Part shown: piece after piece, positions 17,774 through 26,657 of the stretch | Layout of the letters: every line of letters starts with the position of its first letter | How positions within the stretch are numbered: the stretch's first letter is position 1 | DNA from: an uncultured Clostridia bacterium | GTDB taxonomy: Bacteria > Bacillota > Clostridia > Oscillospirales > Acutalibacteraceae | NCBI GenBank assembly: GCA_905235625.1 | Contig: CAJOLX010000001.1 | Location: forward strand, 1 to 38,586 | Direction of reading: 5' to 3' | DNA: 38,586 nucleotides | Notes under the pieces: model-generated | What the model saw: only the letters and a program-made list of their open reading frames with translations | The model's database searches: none | What the model was told of the DNA's origin: nothing | Program-made: the position numbers and the translations under genes

Positions 17774-17802
17774 TTGACAAAGTGTAACAAAAGTATTATA
17801 AT
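17774..17802 (+). promoter_or_regulatory. Perfect consensus sigma-A promoter before murD
   Basis: TTGACA (17774-17779) and TATAAT (17797-17802) match both consensus boxes exactly, with a 17-nt spacer. The predicted start lies about 45 nt before murD. Confidence 0.92.
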
Positions 17803-17856
17803 AAATAAAATTACATTAGGTTAGTCTGCCCGAAGGCGGCGGACGGAAGGACTCGC

Positions 17857-19197
17857 ATGGACTTAAAAGACAAAGAGGTGCTTGTGGTCGGCCTCGCGAG
17901 AAGCGGAATGGCTGCCGTAAAAGTGCTTAACATACTCGGAGCGAAAATAACTCTCTCCGAAACGAAATCAAAAGAAGACATTCCCGAATTGCCCGAGCTC
18001 GAAAAATTGGGCGTTACCGTAACGGGGCAGGAGCCCGAGGTGTTTGACAAAAAATACGACCTTTGCGTTAAAAACCCCGGCGTGCCTTACAGAAGCCCTC
18101 TCATTGAGAAGCTGAATGCGAACGGTGTGCCCGTGATAACCGAAATAGAGCTTGCTTATCGGGTGGCAAAGCCTCAGCATTACGTTGCCGTTACCGGCAC
18201 AAACGGCAAAACGACAACCACGACCCTCGTTTACGAAATCCTTGCGAAAGCTTTCCCCGGCAAGGCGCACGTTTGCGGCAATATCGGCGTTCCTCTTTGC
18301 GAAACCGTGCTCGAAAACGGGCTTATGGAAGAGGGCGGTCACTACATCGCTCTTGAAATTTCAAACTTCCAGCTTGTCAATATTGATAAATTCAGACCCG
18401 AGGTCGCAACGATAATAAACCTCACCCCCGACCACGTTGATTTTATGGGCGGGCTTGACAATTACTATAAATCCAAAACGGAAGTTTACCGCAACATGCA
18501 GGGCGGCGACGTGTTTATTCTTAACACCGACGACCCGGTGCTTGCCGAATACGTCGGCAAATACCCCGTAAACTGCGATATAACGGATTTTTCACTCGAA
18601 AACAAATCCGCTTCCGTCATTATTGACGGCGGATATATCGTTTACAGGGGAGAAAAGGTTTTGCCGCTCGACTGCATAAAGATTGTCGGCAGGCACAACC
18701 TGCAGAATATCACCATTGCGGTTTGCGCCGCGAAAGCGCTCGGCATTTCAAATGATATTATCACCGAAGTTGTGAGCGGCTTTAACGGCGTTGAGCACAG
18801 AATAGAATTTGTCAGAGAAAAAGACGGCGTCCGCTATTATAACGACTCAAAGGGCACCAACACGGACGCTACGATCACGGCAGTCAAATCGTTTGATAAA
18901 GGCATTATCCTGCTTGTCGGCGGCTTTGAAAAAGGGCTTTCGATGAGCGAGCTCAAAAAAAATCTCTCCGGTGTAAAAAAGGTAATCGGCTACGGCGTGT
19001 GCGGCCCGAGGCTCGTTAAGGAGCTTGTAGGCGAGGGCACGGTGGTCGAAAACCTTGAGCAGGCGGTCGAAGAGGCGGTCAAAGCCGCTCAGCCGGGCGA
19101 CATCGTTTTGCTTTCGCCCACGACCAGCTCGTTTGACCAGTACACCTGCTTTGAGGAGAGAGGAGAACACTTCAAAAAAATAGTAAACGCGCTGTAA
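17857..19197 (+). CDS. murD: UDP-N-acetylmuramoylalanine--D-glutamate ligase
   Basis: It adds D-glutamate to UDP-MurNAc-L-Ala with ATP in peptidoglycan precursor synthesis. The 446-residue protein has the Rossmann-like N-terminal domain (LVVGLARSGMAAVKVL). The Mur ligase ATP loop is VTGTNGKTTTTTLV at about residue 115, with NLTPDHVDFMGG in the central domain. FNGVEHRIEFV and YNDSKGTNTDAT lie before the C-terminal domain, which ends LLSPTTSSFDQYTCFEERGEHF. The ATG at 17857 follows GGAAGGA. It has its own consensus promoter and stands outside a dcw cluster: the next gene is a YhhN-type membrane protein. Confidence 0.97.
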   Translation: MDLKDKEVLVVGLARSGMAAVKVLNILGAKITLSETKSKEDIPELPELEKLGVTVTGQEPEVFDKKYDLCVKNPGVPYRSPLIEKLNANGVPVITEIELAYRVAKPQHYVAVTGTNGKTTTTTLVYEILAKAFPGKAHVCGNIGVPLCETVLENGLMEEGGHYIALEISNFQLVNIDKFRPEVATIINLTPDHVDFMGGLDNYYKSKTEVYRNMQGGDVFILNTDDPVLAEYVGKYPVNCDITDFSLENKSASVIIDGGYIVYRGEKVLPLDCIKIVGRHNLQNITIAVCAAKALGISNDIITEVVSGFNGVEHRIEFVREKDGVRYYNDSKGTNTDATITAVKSFDKGIILLVGGFEKGLSMSELKKNLSGVKKVIGYGVCGPRLVKELVGEGTVVENLEQAVEEAVKAAQPGDIVLLSPTTSSFDQYTCFEERGEHFKKIVNAL

Positions 19198-19249
19198 AAA
19201 CTCCCGTATGTATGATGATGTATGATGAATTTTGAATGGGGGATCACCT

Positions 19250-19969
19250 ATGCTCTTTCCGATTATTTTTACTGCGCTCGGAATGGTTATGCTCGCGGTG
19301 TTTCAGCATTTCCGCATTAAAGGATGCTCACCGTGGACTACCGTTTTGAAATCGTTTACCTCCCTCGGCTTTATGTGCGTTGCCGTGTGCGCTCTTGCCG
19401 CCAACGGCTTCGGCAGGGAGGATGCGAGATATTGCGCGTTCGTTATCCTCGGGCTTCTTTTCGGCTTGCTCGGCGATATCTGGCTCGACCTTAAATTCAC
19501 TCACCCCGAAAGCGGCATTCCTTACACCTACGCAGGCTTTATGGTTTTTCTTTTCGGCCACCTCGTTTACGACGCGGGTCTTATAACGAGGTTTTACGTC
19601 AAGGGTCACCCCATGTATATCATAGTGCCTGTTCTTATTTCCGCGGCTTTCTGCGTTGTGGTGCTGCTTACGGAAGACCTCATGAAGGTGAAATACGGCA
19701 AATTCAAGGGAATAGTTGCCGCTTACAGCCCGGTCGTTATTTCAATTTCCGCTTTCTCGGGCTCTTTCGCGATTCTTTATTCGTTCAAATGTATTCCGCT
19801 TGACGTTTTCTTTATCGCAAGCATTCTCTTCCTTTTTTCGGATCTTATACTCAACGGCACTTATTTCGGAGACGGAAAAAACAGACCCGTTGATATTATA
19901 GTAAACCACACTTCATATTATCTCGCTCAGTACGCCATCGCTTTTTCGCTTTGCTTTTTGAGCAGATAA
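19250..19969 (+). CDS. YhhN family membrane protein (lysoplasmalogenase-like)
   Basis: The 239-residue protein is almost wholly hydrophobic, with about eight membrane segments. It carries GLLFGLLGDIWLDL and GFMVFLFGHLVYD, features of the YhhN/TMEM86 family, some members of which cleave lysoplasmalogens. Plasmalogens are common in anaerobic Clostridia, which would fit, but the activity is only inferred. I use ATG at 19250, 7 nt after GGGGGA; a longer frame from TTG at 19232 would cover that site. The 52-nt gap after murD contains no terminator, so it may be co-transcribed with murD. Confidence 0.82.
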   Translation: MLFPIIFTALGMVMLAVFQHFRIKGCSPWTTVLKSFTSLGFMCVAVCALAANGFGREDARYCAFVILGLLFGLLGDIWLDLKFTHPESGIPYTYAGFMVFLFGHLVYDAGLITRFYVKGHPMYIIVPVLISAAFCVVVLLTEDLMKVKYGKFKGIVAAYSPVVISISAFSGSFAILYSFKCIPLDVFFIASILFLFSDLILNGTYFGDGKNRPVDIIVNHTSYYLAQYAIAFSLCFLSR

Positions 19970-19993
19970 CCTTAAAACAAGGAGGTATGATTT

Positions 19994-21400
19994 ATGCAGC
20001 AGCTTCTTTCTCTGCTCATGTCTGTTCTGATGCTTTTCCTTCAATTTGCCGCAAACTTTATCGGAGGAAATATCGGAGACATCACTATCCCCACAAATCC
20101 CGAAACGCCCACAACTCCGGTCGTTTCGTCGGATATGCGCTGGCCGCTCAGTAAGAGCAGCTACATTTCCGAGGGTTATCCCACCGATTCGGCGGGAAAC
20201 TACCACGGCGGCATCGACATCGTTCTTTCATCGGGCGACAGCGAGGGAGAGCCCTTCTACGCCGTTAAGGACGGCACTGTTTCCATCGCTCTGAACGACG
20301 GTAAAAACAATTCCGGCTTCGGCAACTGCGTGCAGGTTTCCCACTCGTCAACGCTCTCAACTTTTTACGGCCAGGCAAAGTCCATCTCGGTCAAAGCCGG
20401 TGACGCCGTCAAGAAGGGCGACCTTCTGGGATATATCGGCAAAACGGGAAATGCCAAAACCGCTCACCTTCACTTTGAGGTCTGGAGCGGAGCGGGCAGC
20501 AGCATGGAGAGGGTAGACCCGCTCAAATACGTTAAAAATCCCTATGACGACACCTGGACTAAGCCTTCGGATACCGAAGATATGTCCGGCAAGTTTACCT
20601 TCGGCGTTTACGGCTACGGCCACGGCGTGGGCATGAGCCAGGACGGCGCGATAAAGCTTGCGAACGACGGCAAAAAGTACGACGAGATACTTGCTTATTA
20701 TTACCCCGGCACGAGCATTAAAACCGACTCGGCAACGCCCAAAAACGTTACCAAAAACGGCGCTACGGTGTCGCTGCTCGAGTTCCTTTGCAAGACGGTC
20801 GCCCAGGAGATAGGCGAGAGCTCTCCCACTGAGGCTCTCAAAGCCCAGGCGGTTGCGTCCTACACCTATTCAAAGCTTTACGGCTACGGCTCCGGCCAGG
20901 CTTACAAGGCGTCCTTCAGCTACACGGGCACCAACGTTGAAAAGGCTGTTATGGCGGTGCTCGGCATGTCAAAGGCTTCCGACACTCCCAGCGCGAAATA
21001 CGTTGAATACAACGGAAAGCCCGCCGAGACTTATTACTTCGCGAGCGCCGCGGGCAAAACCGCTTCGTCAACTTCCGTTTGGGGCGGCGAAGAGATACCC
21101 TACCTCAAGGGCGGCATCACGAGCCCCGAGCCGCGTCAATATTCCACAAAGACCTACACCGCTCAGGAAATGTACGACCTTATCCAGGCATACGCAAAGG
21201 CCGAGAAAGTAACGATCAACCTCGGCAAAGACCCCTCAACCTGGATTAAAATCGTTTCACACGACGCGTCAATAGATTCCAAAACCGGCTACGTCATCAA
21301 GATAAGCGTCGGCGGAGTTGAAATGAGCGGCAATACGTTCAGAGCGAAGGTGCTGAAATACGGCATCAAATCACATTGCTTCACGGTAAGCTACAAGTGA
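19994..21400 (+). CDS. Cell-wall protein: M23-like domain plus permuted SpoIID/LytB domain
   Basis: The 468-residue protein begins with a hydrophobic stretch (residues 1-20, with no positive charge before it). A short Pro/Thr linker follows, then an M23 LytM-like domain (about 48-180) with HGGID (H71, D75) and HLHFE (H158, H160). The family's YxHL histidine is replaced by Gln (YGQ, Q127). Residues 200-240 match the C-terminal end of SpoIID (GYGHGVGMSQDGA, then EILAYYYPGT). Residues 258-297 match its N-terminal catalytic part (FLCKTVAQE with the glutamate at 272, ALKAQAVASYTY). Residues 345-465 match its middle. Order is therefore rotated compared with SpoIID. It probably acts on peptidoglycan outside the membrane. 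The start follows AAGGAGG. Confidence 0.88.
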   Translation: MQQLLSLLMSVLMLFLQFAANFIGGNIGDITIPTNPETPTTPVVSSDMRWPLSKSSYISEGYPTDSAGNYHGGIDIVLSSGDSEGEPFYAVKDGTVSIALNDGKNNSGFGNCVQVSHSSTLSTFYGQAKSISVKAGDAVKKGDLLGYIGKTGNAKTAHLHFEVWSGAGSSMERVDPLKYVKNPYDDTWTKPSDTEDMSGKFTFGVYGYGHGVGMSQDGAIKLANDGKKYDEILAYYYPGTSIKTDSATPKNVTKNGATVSLLEFLCKTVAQEIGESSPTEALKAQAVASYTYSKLYGYGSGQAYKASFSYTGTNVEKAVMAVLGMSKASDTPSAKYVEYNGKPAETYYFASAAGKTASSTSVWGGEEIPYLKGGITSPEPRQYSTKTYTAQEMYDLIQAYAKAEKVTINLGKDPSTWIKIVSHDASIDSKTGYVIKISVGGVEMSGNTFRAKVLKYGIKSHCFTVSYK

Positions 21401-21438
21401 TAATCGCGGAATAACTTGGAATTTCACTGCCGCGTTAT
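21401..21438 (+). terminator. Weak hairpin after the M23-SpoIID gene
   Basis: CGCGG (21405-21409) can pair with CCGCG (21430-21434), with flanking TAAT and ATTA extending the stem across a 2-nt bulge. No T-run follows. It marks the boundary before the rimP promoter. Confidence 0.35.
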
Positions 21439-21457
21439 TATAAATAATAAAAAACTA

Positions 21458-21486
21458 TTGACATTCCGTGAACGGAGTAGTATAAT
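21458..21486 (+). promoter_or_regulatory. Perfect consensus sigma-A promoter of the rimP-nusA-infB operon
   Basis: TTGACA (21458-21463) and TATAAT (21481-21486) match consensus exactly with a 17-nt spacer. Transcription should begin near 21493, about 70 nt before rimP. Confidence 0.92.
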
Positions 21487-21514
21487 TCTTCACAGTTAGA
21501 ATATCAGAGTAAGC

Positions 21515-21546
21515 AAAGGAGTAGGGCGACCTGCTCTTTTGTTTTT
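21515..21546 (+). promoter_or_regulatory. rimP leader hairpin with U-run (putative attenuator)
   Basis: AAAGGAGTAGG (21515-21525) and CCTGCTCTTTT (21530-21540) form an 11-bp stem closed by a GCGA tetraloop, followed by GTTTTT. It has terminator form yet lies between the promoter and the first gene. Hairpin leaders have been described before rimP in other bacteria. Since the operon encodes NusA, feedback on termination is an attractive inference. Confidence 0.65.
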
Positions 21547-21565
21547 GCAAAAAAGGAGCTTAACT

Positions 21566-22039
21566 ATGGCAAACGGAAAAGGCGGCAATATAGCCGCTGC
21601 GGTCAGAGAGCTTGCGGAGCCCATAGCCGACGGGCTCGGGCTCGAAATCTGGGACGTTCGCTTCGTTAAAGAGGGAGCCGATTGGTTTCTGAGAGTGTTT
21701 ATAGACAAAGACGGCGGAGTGAATATCAACGACTGCGAAGAAATGAGCAAAGCGCTCGACGCTCCTCTCGACGAGCTTGACCCGATAGACCACAGCTATA
21801 CGCTTGAGGTTTCATCGCCCGGGCTTGAGAGAGACCTCGTAAGACCCGAGCATTTTGAAAAGTTTATCGGCGCCGACATCAAGGTCAAATTCATAAGGCC
21901 CGTTGACGGCAAGCGCGAATATTCCGGAGTGCTCGAAAGCAGCGACGGCAAGTCGATAGTTTTGAGGCTTGAAGACGGCAGCGCAATGAACATAGACAAA
22001 AAAGAAACGTCATACATTCGTTTGGATGACTTTGATTGA
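21566..22039 (+). CDS. rimP: Ribosome maturation factor RimP
   Basis: It assists 30S subunit maturation. The 157-residue protein has ELAEPIADGLGLEIWDVRFVKEG and the family core LRVFIDKDGGVNINDCEEMS. LEVSSPGLERDLVRPEHFEKF follows, then a C-terminal SH3-like part. The ATG at 21566 follows AAAAGGAG; a longer frame from 21539 would begin inside the leader hairpin. It is the first gene of the rimP-nusA-ylxR-ylxQ-infB-rbfA operon, the standard Firmicutes order. Confidence 0.96.
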   Translation: MANGKGGNIAAAVRELAEPIADGLGLEIWDVRFVKEGADWFLRVFIDKDGGVNINDCEEMSKALDAPLDELDPIDHSYTLEVSSPGLERDLVRPEHFEKFIGADIKVKFIRPVDGKREYSGVLESSDGKSIVLRLEDGSAMNIDKKETSYIRLDDFD

Positions 22040-22064
22040 TTTTTGAAAGGACTGATTTGAAAAA

Positions 22065-23129
22065 ATGAAAAACAACGAATTCTTTGAAGCAGTAGAGGCT
22101 ATGGCGCATGAAAAGGGCGTGCCCGTTGAAGCGCTTTACGACGCGATTTCAAAATCAATAGTGTCGTCCGTTAAAAGAGATTACGGCGACAGAGATATAG
22201 TTTTTTGCGACATCAATCCCGAAAAGAGCACCCTCAAGATTTATATTCAAAAGAGAGTGGTCGAGCAGGTAGAGGATGAATACGAAGAAATCACTCTCGA
22301 AGACGCAAAGAAGATTAAGAAGAGAGTCGATATAGGCGACACCATCGACATCGAGCTCAACACCAAAGAGGTCAGCCGTATCGCCGCCGTTAAGGGCAAG
22401 CACATCCTGCGCCAGAATATCAAAGACGCCGAAACCGAGCGCAAGATTCAGGAGCTGCAGGAAAAGAACCAGGAGCTTGCCACCTGCAAGATAAACCGCA
22501 TAGACCCCGACACGCTCGACGCTTTCATAGAAATCGGCAAGGTCATAGAGAGGCTGCCCAGAAGCGAGCAGCTGCCTAACGATAATTTCAAAGAGGGCGA
22601 GTACACCAAGGTTTACGTTACCGAGATTGTCGAAACTCCCAGAGGCCCCAAGGCAAGAATATCCAGAACTCATCCCGGCCTTGTAAGGCGTTTGCTTGAG
22701 ATAGAAGTGCCCGAAATAGTTGACGGCACGGTTGAGATAAGGTCGATAGCTCGCGAAGCGGGCTCAAGAAGCAAGATAGCGGTTTATTCTTCCGACGAAA
22801 ACGTTGACCCCGTAGGCGCCTGCATAGGCCAGAGAGGCCAGAGAATAAACAACATCGTTGACGCTCTCGGCGGTGAAAAGATAGACCTTATCAGCTACAG
22901 CGACGATCCGGCAAATTACGTTGCCGCCGCTCTCGCTCCCGCAGACGTTATCTCCGTTGAGATACTCAGCGAAGAAGAAAGAAGCTGCAGAGTGGTCGTG
23001 CCCAACAATCAGCTTTCGCTCGCCATAGGCAACAAGGGCCAGAACGCAAGGCTTGCCGCAAGGCTCACGGGCTGGAAGATAGACATTAATCCGGAGTTTG
23101 AAGAGCCGGTTATAAATTTTGATGAATAA
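22065..23129 (+). CDS. nusA: Transcription termination/antitermination factor NusA
   Basis: It binds RNA polymerase and controls pausing, termination and antitermination. The 354-residue protein is the short Gram-positive form. It has an N-terminal RNAP-binding domain, an S1 domain (around 130-200, with SRTHPGLVRRLLEIEVPEI closing it), and two KH domains (DPVGACIGQRGQRINNIVD and LAIGNKGQNARLAARLTGWK). The acidic C-terminal repeats of E. coli NusA are absent, as usual in Firmicutes. It lies 25 nt after rimP. Confidence 0.97.
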   Translation: MKNNEFFEAVEAMAHEKGVPVEALYDAISKSIVSSVKRDYGDRDIVFCDINPEKSTLKIYIQKRVVEQVEDEYEEITLEDAKKIKKRVDIGDTIDIELNTKEVSRIAAVKGKHILRQNIKDAETERKIQELQEKNQELATCKINRIDPDTLDAFIEIGKVIERLPRSEQLPNDNFKEGEYTKVYVTEIVETPRGPKARISRTHPGLVRRLLEIEVPEIVDGTVEIRSIAREAGSRSKIAVYSSDENVDPVGACIGQRGQRINNIVDALGGEKIDLISYSDDPANYVAAALAPADVISVEILSEEERSCRVVVPNNQLSLAIGNKGQNARLAARLTGWKIDINPEFEEPVINFDE

Positions 23130-23148
23130 TTCACAAGGAGACTGACTG

Positions 23149-23418
23149 ATGGCTGTTCGTCGAAGTGTTCCCATGAGAAAATGCACGGGGTGCGGTGAAA
23201 TGAAGCCCAAAAAAGAGCTCGTTCGCATAGTGAGAAGCCCCGAGGGCGAAATATCCGTTGACCTTACGGGCAAAAAGCCCGGCAGGGGAGCTTATATTTG
23301 CAAAGACAAAGAGTGCCTTGCAAAGGCTGTTAAAGCAAAAAGGCTTCAAAGCGCGTTTTCCTGCGAAATACCCGACGAAATTTTCGGCGGATTGGAGGAA
23401 GAGCTGGAAAATGGATGA
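23149..23418 (+). CDS. ylxR: YlxR family RNA-binding/nucleoid-associated protein
   Basis: The small basic protein (89 residues) has the family signature PMRKCTGCGEMKPKKELVRIV and then KKPGRGAYICKDKECLAKA. It is always found between nusA and infB in Firmicutes. Proposed roles are RNA binding or a nucleoid/transcription-linked function. It lies 19 nt after nusA, and its stop overlaps the next gene by 8 nt. Confidence 0.93.
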   Translation: MAVRRSVPMRKCTGCGEMKPKKELVRIVRSPEGEISVDLTGKKPGRGAYICKDKECLAKAVKAKRLQSAFSCEIPDEIFGGLEEELENG

Positions 23419-23746
23419 ATCCAAATTTCTCTCTCTTCTCGGAATGTGCCGCAAGGCCGGCAGATTAAGCTGCGGGCACGACAGTTCATTGGAGTCAATT
23501 AAAGCTAAGAAAGCGAAATTGTGCATTTTCAGCAGTGATTCCTCCGAGAGACTGAGGAAGGAAATCGAAAAGGAATGTGAGTACGCAAGGCTCGATTTAA
23601 AAACGGTCACCGTAAAAGCCGATATGGAAGAAATAGGCAGAGCGACCGCCCTTAAATCTGCGGTGCTCACGGTGAACGATGAGGGCTTCGCAAAGGCCAT
23701 GCTTAAAGCGCTCGATGAAAACGCGGAGGAGAATGTGAATGATTAA
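23411..23746 (+). CDS. ylxQ: L7Ae/YlxQ family ribosomal-type RNA-binding protein
   Basis: The 111-residue protein begins [19 protein letters not shown], as in YlxQ/L7Ae-like K-turn-binding proteins. It continues with [19 protein letters not shown] and the C-terminal [14 protein letters not shown]. The ATG at 23411 lies inside the last ylxR codons after GGAGGAAGAG; the longer frame from 23258 is only an extension through ylxR. Its stop overlaps infB by 8 nt. Confidence 0.9.
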   Translation: MDESKFLSLLGMCRKAGRLSCGHDSSLESIKAKKAKLCIFSSDSSERLRKEIEKECEYARLDLKTVTVKADMEEIGRATALKSAVLTVNDEGFAKAMLKALDENAEENVND

Positions 23747-26273
23747 CACTAAAATCAAAGTTTCCGATATTGCAAAAGATTTCGGACTTAAGCCTAACGA
23801 CATTATCGATATTCTCTCAAAGTATTTTGAGGGTAAAAAGACCCGCACGTCAAATCTTGAAAACGACGAGCTCAATATGATTTTTGAGCATCTCGTAAAG
23901 GCCCACGCTCTCGAAAGCCTCGAGCCTTACTTTGAGCTCACCTCAAAGCCCGCCGGCGAAGAGGAGAAGGCGGAGGAAAAAGCCGAGGAGCCTAAAGAGG
24001 ACGAAAAGCCCGAAAAGAGCGAGAAGCCCGAAAAGAGCAAAGAAAAGGCAAAGCCCGAAAAGAGCGAAAAGGAAAAAGCCGCCGAAGAAAAAGAGGCGGC
24101 AAAGAAAAAGGACAAGGCAAAAGAAGAAAAGCCTGCCGAGAAAAAAGAGAAAGAAGCCGAAAAAGGCAAAATCAAAAACGAAGACGCCGACGGCCGTTCC
24201 TCCAAAGCTCCTCAGATGCCCGCAATGCCTCAGAAGAGCAAGGAGACCAAAAAGAAAGACAGCAGCAAGGCGGCTCAGCCCAGAACGAAGGGCGAGCAGA
24301 CTACCGTAAATCTCAGGTCCGACAACGTTGACCTTGAGAAATACAATGAGAAATATGAGCAGATCGCCCCCGCTTCCTCTGCGAGCGCCATGGAAAAGGG
24401 CCCCGCAAAGCAAAAGATAAATCAGAAGAGCAAGCAATACAGAAAGCAGGGCAACCGTCCTCACAGACGCGAGACCGAAAAAGAGAGACTTGAGAGAATT
24501 GCCGCCGAAAGAGCAAAGAAGCCTCAGCTTCACGTTAAGATTCCCGAGGAGATAACCGTCGGCGAGCTTGCGGCAATGCTCAAGAGGACCGCGGCTGACG
24601 TTATCAAAAAGCTGTTTGCGCTCGGTCAGATGTCAACTATAAACGACGTGCTCGATTACGACACCGCCGCAATAGTGGCTGAGGAGCTCGGCGCAAAGGC
24701 GGAAAAGCTCGTCGTTGTTACCATTGAAGACAGAATTATTGACGACAGCGAAGACGATCAGGAGTCGCTCGTTAAGAGAGACCCCGTCGTGGTGGTAATG
24801 GGCCACGTTGACCACGGCAAAACTTCAATTCTTGACGCTATCAGAAACACTTCCGTCACTTCGGGCGAAGCGGGCGGCATAACTCAGCACATCGGCGCGT
24901 CGAGAGTTGTCGTTAACGGTGAGAATATCACCTTCCTTGACACTCCCGGCCACGCGGCGTTCACGTCAATGCGTTTGAGAGGCGCAATGGCAACGGATAT
25001 CGCCGTGCTCGTTGTTGCGGCGGACGACGGCATTATGCCTCAGACCATTGAAGCCATTAACCACGCCAAAGCCGCCGGAGTGCAGATTATAGTTGCCATC
25101 AACAAGATGGATAAACCCACCGCAAATCCCGACAGAGTGCTTCAGCAGCTCACCGAATACGAGCTCGTTCCCGAAGAGTGGGGCGGCGAAACCATTTGCG
25201 TGCCCGTTTCCGCCGTTACGAAGCAGGGCATCGACAAGCTGCTCGAATCCATTTTGCTCGTTGCCGAAATGCAGGAGCTTAAGGCTAACCCCAACCGCCG
25301 CGCGAAGGGCGTTGTCATTGAAGCAAGGCTCGATAAGGGCAGAGGCCCCGTTTCGACCCTTCTCGTTCAAAACGGCACGCTTAAATCCGGCGACATCATC
25401 GTAGCCGGCACTTCGGTCGGCAGAGTAAGAGTTATGACCGACGACAAGGGCAGAAAGGTTAACGAAGCAGGCCCGTCCGTTCCCGTTGAAATAATGGGTC
25501 TTGACGAGGTGCCGCAGGCGGGCGACGCGTTTGATGCCGTTAACGACGAGCGCCTTGCGAGAGAGCTCGTTGAGCAGAGAAAGTCCAAGGCAAAAGAAGA
25601 GCAGTTTAAAGAATTCCAGAAGGTCACGCTTGAAAATCTCTTTGATTCCATTAAAGAGGGCGAGCTTAAGGACCTCAACATCATAATCAAAGCGGACGTT
25701 CAGGGCTCCGCGGAAGCCGTTAAACAGAGCCTTGTCAAGCTCTCAAACGACGAGGTTAAGGTTAAGATTATCCACACGGGCGTCGGCGCAATCAACGACA
25801 GCGACGTTATGCTTGCCAACGCTTCAAACGCGATTATAGTCGGCTTTAACGTAAGACCCGACGCTGCCGCTGCGGAAAATGCCGAGCGTGACAGCGTTGA
25901 CATCAGATGCTACAGAGTTATTTATGACTGCATAAACGAAATCGAGGCAGCCATCAAGGGTATGCTCGCGCCGAAATACAGAGACGTTGACGTGGGCAGA
26001 GCCGAGGTTCGTCAGGTCGTTAAGATTTCGTCAATCGGCAACATCGCCGGCTGCCACGTAACAAGCGGCAAGGTCACGAGAAACTCTATGGTCAGAGTCG
26101 TGCGCGACGGCATAGTAGTCACCGAAGACGAGATTGCCTCTCTTCGCAGATTTAAAGACGACGTTAAAGAGGTTGCCTCGGGCTTTGACTGCGGCATAGG
26201 CCTCACGAAGTTTAACGATATTAAAGAAGGCGACGTTTTCGAATTCTACATCACCGAGGAATACAGAGATTAA
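23739..26273 (+). CDS. infB: Translation initiation factor IF-2
   Basis: This GTPase places initiator tRNA on the ribosome. The 844-residue protein has an IF2N domain at residues 1-60. A long Lys/Glu/Ala-rich linker follows (about 75-200, low complexity). A second IF2N-like domain is near 270, and the G domain lies around residues 350-500 with [17 protein letters not shown] and NKMD. The C-terminal beta-barrels and fMet-tRNA-binding domain end in [10 protein letters not shown]. The charged linker produces long open frames on the other strand that are not genes. The start overlaps ylxQ by 8 nt. Confidence 0.98.
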   Translation: MINTKIKVSDIAKDFGLKPNDIIDILSKYFEGKKTRTSNLENDELNMIFEHLVKAHALESLEPYFELTSKPAGEEEKAEEKAEEPKEDEKPEKSEKPEKSKEKAKPEKSEKEKAAEEKEAAKKKDKAKEEKPAEKKEKEAEKGKIKNEDADGRSSKAPQMPAMPQKSKETKKKDSSKAAQPRTKGEQTTVNLRSDNVDLEKYNEKYEQIAPASSASAMEKGPAKQKINQKSKQYRKQGNRPHRRETEKERLERIAAERAKKPQLHVKIPEEITVGELAAMLKRTAADVIKKLFALGQMSTINDVLDYDTAAIVAEELGAKAEKLVVVTIEDRIIDDSEDDQESLVKRDPVVVVMGHVDHGKTSILDAIRNTSVTSGEAGGITQHIGASRVVVNGENITFLDTPGHAAFTSMRLRGAMATDIAVLVVAADDGIMPQTIEAINHAKAAGVQIIVAINKMDKPTANPDRVLQQLTEYELVPEEWGGETICVPVSAVTKQGIDKLLESILLVAEMQELKANPNRRAKGVVIEARLDKGRGPVSTLLVQNGTLKSGDIIVAGTSVGRVRVMTDDKGRKVNEAGPSVPVEIMGLDEVPQAGDAFDAVNDERLARELVEQRKSKAKEEQFKEFQKVTLENLFDSIKEGELKDLNIIIKADVQGSAEAVKQSLVKLSNDEVKVKIIHTGVGAINDSDVMLANASNAIIVGFNVRPDAAAAENAERDSVDIRCYRVIYDCINEIEAAIKGMLAPKYRDVDVGRAEVRQVVKISSIGNIAGCHVTSGKVTRNSMVRVVRDGIVVTEDEIASLRRFKDDVKEVASGFDCGIGLTKFNDIKEGDVFEFYITEEYRD

Positions 26274-26285
26274 AGAGGATTTGCC

Positions 26286-26657
26286 ATGGCAGGTTACAGA
26301 ATAGACAGGGTATCCGAGGATATTAAAAGAGAGATTGCCGCCATAATCCGCGAGCTGAAAGACCCGAGAGTGCAGGATAAGATGCTGACCGTCGTAAACG
26401 TTGACGTCAGCTCCGACGCTTCATTCGCAAAGGTTTATATCAGCGCTTATGACGGGATAGACACGGCAAAAACAGCCGTCAAGGCTCTCTCTAACGCTAC
26501 GGGATACATTCGCCGCGAGGTGGGGCAGAGGCTTCACCTTCGCAAGGCTCCCGAGCTTAAATTCATAGCGGATGACTCAATAGAAAAGGGTATGCGCATT
26601 GCGGGCCTCATAAATTCGGTTGTGCCCGAAAGCGGAGATGATAACGATGATGATTAA
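26286..26657 (+). CDS. rbfA: 30S ribosome-binding factor RbfA
   Basis: It is required for 16S rRNA maturation and cold adaptation. The 123-residue protein has YRIDRVSEDIKREIAAIIRE, then KDPRVQDKMLTVVNVDVSSD. GYIRREVGQRLHLRKAPELKF and a short acidic tail follow. It lies 12 nt after infB. Its stop overlaps the start of the following nrnA reading frame by 11 nt. It is ordinary in every respect. Confidence 0.96.
   Translation: MAGYRIDRVSEDIKREIAAIIRELKDPRVQDKMLTVVNVDVSSDASFAKVYISAYDGIDTAKTAVKALSNATGYIRREVGQRLHLRKAPELKFIADDSIEKGMRIAGLINSVVPESGDDNDDD

Noticed and set aside
23943-24533. Hydrophobic open frame opposite the infB linker
   Set aside because: It is the complement of the Lys/Glu-rich IF-2 linker, which always gives Leu/Phe-rich shadows.
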